From the IMG/VR virus record IMGVR_UViG_3300010885_002415, positions 1-34,042 of that record: DNA of 34,042 bases. The stretch is one strand, 5' to 3'. Positions 28,882 to 34,042 of this stretch are shown piece by piece. The position numbers and the translations under genes were made by a program. The stretch is from a virus. The notes beneath the pieces were generated by a model. The model was not told where the DNA came from and searched no databases. It worked only from the letters and a program-made list of their open reading frames with translations. Position 1 is the first letter of the stretch; each line of letters begins with the position of its first letter.

Positions 28882-28954
28882 GTGTAGTGTAGTAACAGTA
28901 GTATGTTTATAGGCAGCCGTAGTAATCATCAATCAATTAAAACGAGGAATCAAA

Positions 28955-30022
28955 ATGGCAGAAATCAATTTCGGTAAGACTGTATCAATCGCACAGGCTT
29001 GCAACATCATTCTTTCAACACCAATGAACCGCTACTTCTTAAGAGGTGAGCCAGGGATAGGCAAATCATCTATCCTTAAGACGCTATCCGCAAGCCTACC
29101 TGACCATGAGGTGTCATACATTGATGTGCCGAACATGGACTTGGGTGATATCGCTATGCCCGTTATCGACAGAGAAACAAAGACTACTGCCTATTACCCT
29201 AACAGTAGATTCAAGATTCATCTTGGCAAGCCAGTCATAACAATGTTAGATGAGTATACGAAAGGCGCAGACCCTATTAAGAACATGCTCCACCCGATGC
29301 TCGAGGTAGCTAACCCACGACTAGGTGATATCTCATTACTGCCTGAGTCTATTACTTTCTTGACAGGCAATCTATCTAGTGATGGTGTAGGCGACTCCCT
29401 GAAGGCGCATAGTATGAATCGTATTATTCCGCTACATGTAAGAAAGCCTGATGCAGATGAGTGGATTGGTTGGGCTATCAATAACGACATAGCACCTGAG
29501 GTTATCGCATGGGTTAAACAGTTCCCGCATGCAATGGCTAGCTATCTTGATGGCTCACAGTCAGACAATCCGTATATCTTTAATCCAAAGAAAGTGCAGT
29601 CAGCATTCGTATCGCCTCGTTCATTGGAGAGGGTATCTAACATTGTTAAGGTCAGGTCACAGTTAGATGCCGATAGCTTGATATGTGCAATGAGTGGTGC
29701 GGTGGGCGAATCAGCTAGTAGGGATATGCAAGCATACATAGAGTTCTCAGACCAGCTTCCTACATGGGAGTCGGTAGTTGCAGACCCACGACATGCCAAA
29801 GTTCCCGAGGGTGCGGGCGCTTGTGCAATTATTGTATTCGGTGCTATCGCTAAGGTTACTAAGGACACCATCAGTCCGTTCATGCAATACCTTGAACGCT
29901 TTGAACCCGAGTGGCAAGCATGCTTTGCTATCAACATTGCGAAGTCCCCAAGCAAGCAGTCAGTTGCATTTAGTTCAGCTAAGTTTGCTGATTGGGTGCA
30001 GAAGAATGAAGATTTGTTATGA
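28955..30022 (+). CDS. MoxR-type AAA+ ATPase (355 aa)
   Basis: Walker A GEPGIGKSS at residues 31-39, Walker B ITMLDE at 95-100, sensor-1 TGNL at 137-140 (N139) and an arginine candidate in MNRII (R156). These fit the MoxR/RavA branch of AAA+ proteins, which pair with VWA-domain partners to remodel target proteins. The partner gene follows at 30198. The Walker B codons coincide with a 12/13 palindrome (29237) and a second lies at 29637. RBS ACGAGGAAT. Its target in the infected cell is unknown. Confidence 0.85.
   Translation: MAEINFGKTVSIAQACNIILSTPMNRYFLRGEPGIGKSSILKTLSASLPDHEVSYIDVPNMDLGDIAMPVIDRETKTTAYYPNSRFKIHLGKPVITMLDEYTKGADPIKNMLHPMLEVANPRLGDISLLPESITFLTGNLSSDGVGDSLKAHSMNRIIPLHVRKPDADEWIGWAINNDIAPEVIAWVKQFPHAMASYLDGSQSDNPYIFNPKKVQSAFVSPRSLERVSNIVKVRSQLDADSLICAMSGAVGESASRDMQAYIEFSDQLPTWESVVADPRHAKVPEGAGACAIIVFGAIAKVTKDTISPFMQYLERFEPEWQACFAINIAKSPSKQSVAFSSAKFADWVQKNEDLL
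29237..29249. repeat. 13-bp palindrome variant ATAACAATGTTAG, site 13
   Basis: 12/13 match encoding Ile-Thr-Met-Leu-(Asp) of the MoxR Walker B motif. Confidence 0.75.
29637..29649. repeat. 13-bp palindrome variant CTAACATTGTTAA, site 14
   Basis: 12/13 match inside the MoxR gene, read as (Ser)-Asn-Ile-Val-(Lys). Confidence 0.8.
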
Positions 30023-30195
30023 CCGAGGAGAAAGTCAAACAACAGGGCAGACCACGCCTTGATAAGGATACTAAGGTTAGCAGAGAAAGGGTAAGGCAGA
30101 TACAGAACCATGCCCTAGGTAAGCTACGCAAACTTATGTATGAGCGTGGGTATAAGTTCGAGGATTTTTTTGATGACAAGCAAAAGGGAAACTAA
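30019..30195 (+). CDS. 58-aa protein resembling an isolated sigma-70 region 4.2 recognition segment
   Basis: ATG overlaps the MoxR stop (ATGA). Residues 20-37 read VSRERVRQIQNHALGKLR, against VTRERIRQIEAKALRKLR in E. coli sigma-70 region 4.2. The residues equivalent to R584, E585, R588 and Q589, which contact the -35 element, are kept (R22, E23, R26, Q27). The usual preceding helix (LEEVGKQF in sigma-70) is absent, replaced by GRPRLDKDTK. The tail KFEDFFDDK echoes LRSFLDD. Too short to be a sigma factor alone; it could bind -35 DNA, mimic region 4 for core or anti-sigma proteins, or regulate host transcription. Its stop lies in palindrome 15. Confidence 0.7.
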   Translation: MTEEKVKQQGRPRLDKDTKVSRERVRQIQNHALGKLRKLMYERGYKFEDFFDDKQKGN

Positions 30196-30204
30196 CAATG
30201 TTAG
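30192..30204. repeat. 13-bp palindrome CTAACAATGTTAG, site 15
   Basis: Perfect copy holding both the stop codon TAA (30193-30195) of the 58-aa gene and the start codon ATG (30198-30200) of the VWA gene. Confidence 0.95.
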
Positions 30205-31421
30205 ACATAGTAGAAGATAAGCAAGCAGTAAAGGACAAGGAAGAACGCAGACTGAGCAAGATTAAGATTGCCATTATGCGTAACCCTAAATTCGCTTTGT
30301 GGTCAGGCTTGATGACTGTTGGTAAAACTAGAGTAGTAGATAGTATCTTTGTTACCACAGCGAACACGAATGGTCGTGATGAGAATTACAGTCGTGACTT
30401 CATTAAACGCTTAGACGACAAAGAGTTGGCATTCGTGGTGTTACATGAAACATTGCACAAGGCTTATCGTCATCTGTTTATATGGCGCAAGTTGTGGGAA
30501 GAAAACGCACAGATTGCAAACATGGCATGCGACTATGTAATCAATCTTCAGCTAGTGGACATGGATAAAGACCAACAAATGCTAGCTATGCCTATGCATG
30601 AGGGTAAGGTAGTAGGGCTAGTCGATGAACGCTTTCGTGGCATGAACGCTAAGCAAGTATTCGACATACTCAAAGAGGAAGAACCTGAGGGTGGGTATGG
30701 CGGTGGCGATGGTGGCTTTGATGAACACGATTGGGAAGGTGCGAAAGAACTAACCGAGGAGCAGAAGAAACAATTAGCCAAAGAAGTAGACCAAGCGATT
30801 CGCCAAGGACTTATTGCCCATGAGAAGTTAGTAGGCAAGGGCGGCGGTGGACTTAATCGTGAACTCGAGGACTTGATGCACCCTGAGGTGGATTGGAAAG
30901 AGGTGCTGAAAGAATTCGTTCGTTCTACTTGTAATGCCAAAGATGCTAGCAGTTGGCGCAGAGTCAATCGTCGCTTCCTCGGTAGTGATATGTATATGCC
31001 TACTCTAATAGGGGAGAAGGTAGGGCATCTCGTTATCGGTGTAGATACAAGTGGCTCAGTAGGGGGCAAGGAACTATCAGAGTTTCTTTCCGAGGTGCAA
31101 GGCATTGCTGAGGAAGTCCATCCCGAGAAAGTCGATTTGATTTATTGGGATGGGGCGGTGGCTGGTCATGAAGAATACGATGGCAACACAGTTTCTAACA
31201 TTGTTAGTTCTACCCAACCAAAAGGCGGTGGTGGCACAGACCCGACTTGCGTGATGCATTACTTGAAAGAGAACGCAATTAGACCTGAGGCAATCATCAT
31301 GCTGACGGATGGATATATCGGTAACTGGGGAGACGAGTGGGATGCGCCAATTCTATGGACTATTGTCAGAAATTCAAAGACTTATGCCCCAGTTGGTAAA
31401 ACAATTCATATTAAGGAGTAA
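30198..31421 (+). CDS. Metallopeptidase-like / VWA-domain protein, MoxR partner (407 aa)
   Basis: N-terminal region (DUF2201-like): LHETLHKAYRHL places an HExxH-type motif at residues 83-87, followed by ANMACDYVINLQ, the usual companion of that motif. The C-terminal VWA-like domain has the MIDAS DTSGS at 283-287, the threonine in GGTDP (T347) and LTDG with D371. A Gly/Glu-rich linker (about 160-220) joins them. Such proteins act with MoxR ATPases (compare RavA-ViaA and CobS-CobT). Start ATG 30198 lies in a palindrome, with AAGGGA 8 nt upstream. All key residues look intact. Confidence 0.8.
   Translation: MLDIVEDKQAVKDKEERRLSKIKIAIMRNPKFALWSGLMTVGKTRVVDSIFVTTANTNGRDENYSRDFIKRLDDKELAFVVLHETLHKAYRHLFIWRKLWEENAQIANMACDYVINLQLVDMDKDQQMLAMPMHEGKVVGLVDERFRGMNAKQVFDILKEEEPEGGYGGGDGGFDEHDWEGAKELTEEQKKQLAKEVDQAIRQGLIAHEKLVGKGGGGLNRELEDLMHPEVDWKEVLKEFVRSTCNAKDASSWRRVNRRFLGSDMYMPTLIGEKVGHLVIGVDTSGSVGGKELSEFLSEVQGIAEEVHPEKVDLIYWDGAVAGHEEYDGNTVSNIVSSTQPKGGGGTDPTCVMHYLKENAIRPEAIIMLTDGYIGNWGDEWDAPILWTIVRNSKTYAPVGKTIHIKE
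31195..31207. repeat. 13-bp palindrome CTAACATTGTTAG, site 16
   Basis: Perfect copy inside the VWA gene, read as (Ser)-Asn-Ile-Val-(Ser), residues 333-337. Confidence 0.9.
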
Positions 31422-31425
31422 TCGT

Positions 31426-31668
31426 ATGAGCAAAGTAGTGGTAAGTCTTGGGTGGAATAACGAGTATGTATTAGATGCAGACAAGGCTCTAACATTGTTA
31501 GATTTACTTAAAGATGCAGAGATATACAAGGAGCAATACCAACCGATAGAAAAGGGCGGGACTAGCTACCATATATTTCAGCATGACAAGGATGTATGCA
31601 ACATGCGTGTGCTTAGCAAGAACTTTTATAACCTAGCGAAGTTGGCTGGTAAACCTGAGGAGAAGTGA
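31426..31668 (+). CDS. Hypothetical protein (80 aa)
   Basis: Start at ATG 31426 (MSKVVVSLGWNNEYVLDADK), with TAAGGAGTAATCGT upstream; the longer frame from 31309 lies within the VWA gene. Contains ALTLLDLLKDAEIYKEQY, where LTLLD is a perfect palindrome. Then HIFQHDKDVCNMRVLSKNFY. Possibly an accessory of the MoxR-VWA module. Unknown family. Confidence 0.65.
   Translation: MSKVVVSLGWNNEYVLDADKALTLLDLLKDAEIYKEQYQPIEKGGTSYHIFQHDKDVCNMRVLSKNFYNLAKLAGKPEEK
31489..31501. repeat. 13-bp palindrome CTAACATTGTTAG, site 17
   Basis: Perfect copy inside the 80-aa gene, read as Leu-Thr-Leu-Leu-(Asp). Confidence 0.9.
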
Positions 31669-31669
31669 T

Positions 31670-32536
31670 ATGAGTATTTCGTCATCTGCAGTATTAGTAG
31701 AACTAAACATTAGTGTATGGACTGCTAACAAGTTGGACAAAGGTGCAACCGATAGTGTGCTTGCAAGTAATTCGGCAAGTAAAGATAGCGCACAAGTGCG
31801 TAAGAACCTAATGGCTGGCACAGACAAGCGTAAGAAGATAGCTGACTACGCTGCTAGGGCTAGGCTCTACCACAATCAGACTACATTATCGTGGTCAGAC
31901 AAAGGTGCGAGGCTTCTTCCTACTAGCTTGTTTATGGACTACAAGGCGAACATGAATGTGTATGAGAAGAATATGAACGTAATGATTGCCGACTTCTATA
32001 CAAACTATGCAGACCTGATTGAGTTATCAAAGCATCACATGGGCGACTTGTTTAATCCTTATGACTATCCTGATATTGATGAGTTGCGTAGCAAGTTTGG
32101 ATTCCGATTGGTATTCTCTCCGTTGCCTGAGAGTGGGGACTTCCGCTTGGATATTCCGCAACAAGATATGGTCGAGATGCAAGACAAGTATGAGTTGGCA
32201 TTTAACGACAGGCTAGCAGATGCAATGCGTGAGCCATGGGAGAAGTTGCATAAAGCGTTGAGCCATCTATCTGACAAGCTGACTGACGAAGAGAATCAAC
32301 AGGTGGATGGTAAGAATACTAAGCGTTATCACGATACCCTTATCACTAGCAATCAGGAGTTGTGCAGTCTATTGACCCACTTGAATGTAACCAAAGACCC
32401 ATTGCTAGAACAAGCACGACGGGAGTTGGAACTAACAATGTTAGGTTTAGATATTGAAGATATCAAGGATAGCGCAGACTGCCGTAAAGAAGTGAAGTCT
32501 AAGGTAGATGACATTCTTAACAAGTTTAATTGGTAA
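31670..32536 (+). CDS. MoxR-VWA companion protein, DUF3150-like by context (288 aa)
   Basis: MSISSSAVLVELNISVWTAN through KLDKGATDSVLASNSASKDS, then LYHNQTTLSWSDKGARLLPT, a helical coiled-coil-prone middle and a C-terminus ending VDDILNKFNW. Phage operons with a MoxR ATPase and a VWA protein often carry a DUF3150-type protein. The length and the N-terminal LNISVWTAxK pattern fit my recollection of that family, but it was not checked. RBS GAGGAGAAGTG. One palindrome lies inside (32432, Leu-Thr-Met-Leu-Gly). Confidence 0.6.
   Translation: MSISSSAVLVELNISVWTANKLDKGATDSVLASNSASKDSAQVRKNLMAGTDKRKKIADYAARARLYHNQTTLSWSDKGARLLPTSLFMDYKANMNVYEKNMNVMIADFYTNYADLIELSKHHMGDLFNPYDYPDIDELRSKFGFRLVFSPLPESGDFRLDIPQQDMVEMQDKYELAFNDRLADAMREPWEKLHKALSHLSDKLTDEENQQVDGKNTKRYHDTLITSNQELCSLLTHLNVTKDPLLEQARRELELTMLGLDIEDIKDSADCRKEVKSKVDDILNKFNW
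32432..32444. repeat. 13-bp palindrome CTAACAATGTTAG, site 18
   Basis: Perfect copy inside the 288-aa companion gene, read as Leu-Thr-Met-Leu-(Gly). Confidence 0.9.
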
Positions 32537-32545
32537 GGGGGACTT

Positions 32546-32644
32546 ATGTTTACTGTGTTAGTAACAATACTTGCAATAACAGGGGCGGTGACTTGGGCTT
32601 TTGCCATATATGTTTTGGTTAATATTTATTTAGGAGAGAAGTAA
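32546..32644 (+). CDS. Single-span membrane peptide (32 aa)
   Basis: ATG 32546, 10 nt past the preceding stop, with AAGGGGGACTT upstream, encodes MFTVLVTILAITGAVTWAFA then IYVLVNIYLGEK. One hydrophobic span. Its stop is immediately before the next ATG (TAA-ATG). A second such peptide begins the P2 operon (25935). Function unknown. Confidence 0.65.
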   Translation: MFTVLVTILAITGAVTWAFAIYVLVNIYLGEK

Positions 32645-33505
32645 ATGACATACGACAATGTAAAACTTAAATCAACAGACAGGGGCGATGGGGTCAAGAT
32701 AGATTCAAAGATTGATTCCTTCCTGCAACCCTTAATTGAGAAGCTAGCACTCAAGTATCCACAATGGACATTTGAAGAGGACAACACTAACTATAAGTGG
32801 GACAACATCAACGGCAAAAGCGTTAAGTCAGACCTTACTGCTACATGCTTTAAGGTAATGGATAAGCGTGAGGAGTTGGGTTCTATATATACGCAAACTT
32901 ACCACTCTAGCCATGGGCAACAGTTTTGTGTAGATAACTTCCGAGTGCAACAGTTGCGTGAGCGTGGCAACGGCATGAAAACAATCCACGAAAAGAAAGC
33001 CCTCAAGCATATAGATAAATTCTTTGGTAAGAAGAACTTAGATGAGAAGTTAGCTGATGCAAAAAACCAAGCGCAACAATGTGTCAGTCGTGTATCTAAT
33101 GACTTATCCAGTAAGTTTGATTGGGATTGGAATAGATTTACCGAGTTATCAAAACAATTTATTGTGCAAAAACATTGGGAAGAATTTGTAGGTTATGTAG
33201 ACCAAGCTATCCCTAATGCAAATTTTGATATAAATAAAATGCCCGAAAAGTTTGAGCGTAAGCTAGCTGGTCAGCAAGTTAAAGATGCATTTAATAAAGA
33301 CGAACATTATCTTATATATGTGGATGGTCAAAACTATGCTATATTTCGCAAGAATGAGCCTACTCAAATTAAAGTAAGCGAAGAGTTGCCTGAGTTTATC
33401 CGTAGAAGTGTGGGCATGCTCAAGCTAGTAGATGACAACCAAATACTTAGCGGTATTGGGTGTCGTGTTAACGCAACCACTTATGTTGTGTTGCAACAAA
33501 TCTAA
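32645..33505 (+). CDS. Hypothetical protein (286 aa)
   Basis: MTYDNVKLKSTDRGDGVKID and SKIDSFLQPLIEKLALKYPQ begin a charged protein with several helices (ALKHIDKFFGKKNLDEKLAD, WNRFTELSKQFIVQKHWEEF) and a beta C-terminal part (HYLIYVDGQNYAIFRKNEPT). No family recognised and no catalytic motif visible. RBS TAGGAGAGAAG. Its stop codon lies in palindrome 19. Confidence 0.7.
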   Translation: MTYDNVKLKSTDRGDGVKIDSKIDSFLQPLIEKLALKYPQWTFEEDNTNYKWDNINGKSVKSDLTATCFKVMDKREELGSIYTQTYHSSHGQQFCVDNFRVQQLRERGNGMKTIHEKKALKHIDKFFGKKNLDEKLADAKNQAQQCVSRVSNDLSSKFDWDWNRFTELSKQFIVQKHWEEFVGYVDQAIPNANFDINKMPEKFERKLAGQQVKDAFNKDEHYLIYVDGQNYAIFRKNEPTQIKVSEELPEFIRRSVGMLKLVDDNQILSGIGCRVNATTYVVLQQI

Positions 33506-33514
33506 CATTGTTAG
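33502..33514. repeat. 13-bp palindrome CTAACATTGTTAG, site 19
   Basis: Perfect copy; TAA (33503-33505) is the stop codon of the 286-aa gene and its last bases run into the AGGAG ribosome-binding site of the next gene. Confidence 0.9.
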
Positions 33515-33523
33515 GAGAGTGCT

Positions 33524-33730
33524 ATGTTATTTAAAAAGAAATTATCAGTAGTAGCAGAGTCAAAAAAAGAAAGGGTAATCCCTATGATACTTGATAAGAA
33601 CTCAAGGTTTGTATACACAGGCGGTTCTGATGTATTAAAAACTTTTAAGAAGTATGGGTTCGTTCCGCCTAGTGAGTATCGTGATGACTATTTATTTAAA
33701 CTTAACAGAGAAACCTCGAAAGGAGAATGA
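33524..33730 (+). CDS. Small hypothetical protein (68 aa)
   Basis: MLFKKKLSVVAESKKERVIP then MILDKNSRFVYTGGSDVLKT and FKKYGFVPPSEYRDDYLFKL. Basic and compact. The AGGAGAG RBS partly overlaps palindrome 19, so a protein on that site, or its RNA hairpin, could affect translation. Unknown family. Confidence 0.65.
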   Translation: MLFKKKLSVVAESKKERVIPMILDKNSRFVYTGGSDVLKTFKKYGFVPPSEYRDDYLFKLNRETSKGE

Positions 33731-33939
33731 TGGATGAGGTAATAAGAAAAGGTAGGGGCAAAGCAAGTAAGCCAGCAATGGTTTACTTTCCCCTTAGAGT
33801 TAGCGTAGAAGTAGCACAGTTTTTTGAGGCTTATCCGAACAAAAGCAAAAAGATTCGGGAAGTCTTAGAGCAATTTATAAACAAAGAAAAAGGACTTAAA
33901 GATGAGAACAATAAGCAAGAAATCACAGAAGTTAAATGA
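33730..33939 (+). CDS. Ribbon-helix-helix-like protein (69 aa)
   Basis: After a basic N-terminus (MDEVIRKGRGKASKP), AMVYFPLRVSVEVAQFFEAY fits an RHH beta-strand and first helix, and NKSKKIREVLEQFINKEK the turn and second helix of Arc/MetJ/CopG-type repressors. A lysine-rich tail follows. RHH dimers bind short palindromes, so this is a second candidate for recognising the 13-bp site. ATG 33730 is preferred for RBS spacing (AGGAG at 33721-33725); ATG 33727 is an alternative. Confidence 0.6.
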   Translation: MDEVIRKGRGKASKPAMVYFPLRVSVEVAQFFEAYPNKSKKIREVLEQFINKEKGLKDENNKQEITEVK

Positions 33940-34042
33940 CTATCTAGCAGAGAACCCTGATGTAAAGGCTAGCATGGTAGCCAAGTTGTTTAAAGCAACA
34001 GTGCAGTCTATATATCAGCGTAGGGCTAAACTAAAGTTGGCA
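33902..34042 (+). CDS. HTH-like protein, cut by the right edge
   Basis: ATG 33902, 8 nt after AAAGGA, overlaps the end of the RHH-like gene by 38 nt and stays open to the window end (47 codons). MRTISKKSQKLNDYLAENPD then VKASMVAKLFKATVQSIYQR looks like a helix-turn-helix (MVAKLFKATVQSIYQRR). Probable DNA-binding protein; the remainder is outside the window. Confidence 0.6.
   Translation, partial: MRTISKKSQKLNDYLAENPDVKASMVAKLFKATVQSIYQRRAKLKLA

Noticed and set aside
29542-30111. Opposite-strand 189-aa open frame
   Set aside because: It lies antisense to MoxR and the 58-aa gene, has no family resemblance or RBS, and only reflects codon bias of the real genes.
30548-31105. Opposite-strand 185-aa open frame
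   Set aside because: Antisense to the VWA gene, Ser/Pro-rich low complexity typical of a shadow frame.
24634-33514. The 13-bp repeats as a CRISPR array
   Set aside because: Copies are 13 bp, spaced from about 100 to 1070 bp apart and lie inside genes; there are no uniform spacers.
24634-33514. The 13-bp palindromes as intrinsic terminators
   Set aside because: As RNA they form at best a 5-bp A/U-rich stem with a 3-nt loop and mostly lack a T tract; real terminators in the window (14063-14100, 25271-25330) look quite different.

Overview
The window is most of a tailed-phage genome (Caudoviricetes), probably a short-tailed (podovirus-like) phage of the kind assembled from aquatic metagenomes. 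A terminase pair, an 83-92 kDa-class portal, scaffold, major capsid protein, head-tail adaptors and a large tail-fibre locus are all recognisable. There is no tape-measure gene, no tRNA, no integrase and no recognisable polymerase, primase or helicase, so part of the genome lies outside the window. A host cannot be read directly. The DNA is moderately AT-rich and the promoters look like ordinary bacterial sigma-70 promoters.

Layout. (1) 1-24.3 kb, all minus strand: the late region. Read in the direction of transcription (right to left) it holds a chain of tiny coupled genes including a 48-aa membrane protein, an HslV/proteasome-like Ntn hydrolase and an HNH endonuclease; a 40-aa protein with its own promoter; TerS, TerL, portal; a 64-aa protein; a GroES-like protein; scaffold; a 149-aa protein; a putative decoration protein; the major capsid protein and a strong terminator. 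Then follow small virion-type proteins, many Lys/Gly-rich, two head-tail connector proteins, and from about 8.8 kb to the left edge a tail-fibre/adhesin locus made of shuffled, paralogous modules (C1q-like tips, a polyglycine adhesin, shared MPYIGN anchors). (2) 24.3-24.78 kb: divergent control region. (3) 24.6-34.0 kb, all plus strand: the early/regulatory region, with three well-formed sigma-70 promoters at 24676-24704, 25823-25851 and 28797-28825. It encodes a 156-aa orphan protein in its own transcription unit, about 550 bp of repeat-rich non-coding DNA, a series of small proteins, and an operon with a MoxR-type AAA+ ATPase, a metallopeptidase-like/VWA protein and companions.

The most striking signal is a 13-bp palindrome, CTAACA-W-TGTTAG. 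I count 14 perfect copies and 5 one-mismatch copies between 24634 and 33514, and found none by eye in the 24.6 kb of late genes. Copies lie at promoters and leader regions, on start and stop codons, and inside coding sequence in two different reading frames, which points to selection on DNA rather than protein. Half-sites are also concentrated in the 25.4-25.85 kb non-coding region, including three at an exact 20-bp period. The best analogy is the stoperator network of cluster A mycobacteriophages, but the sequence is different and palindromic, and the binding protein is unknown. Candidates are the 156-aa protein (flanked by sites), a ribbon-helix-helix-like protein near the right edge, or a protein outside the window.

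A second unusual item is a 58-aa ORF (30019-30195) between the MoxR and VWA genes. It is essentially an isolated sigma-70 region 4.2 recognition segment keeping the residues that contact the -35 element. Its stop codon and the next gene's start codon both lie inside one copy of the 13-bp palindrome. Together these suggest a phage-specific transcription-control circuit over the early region.
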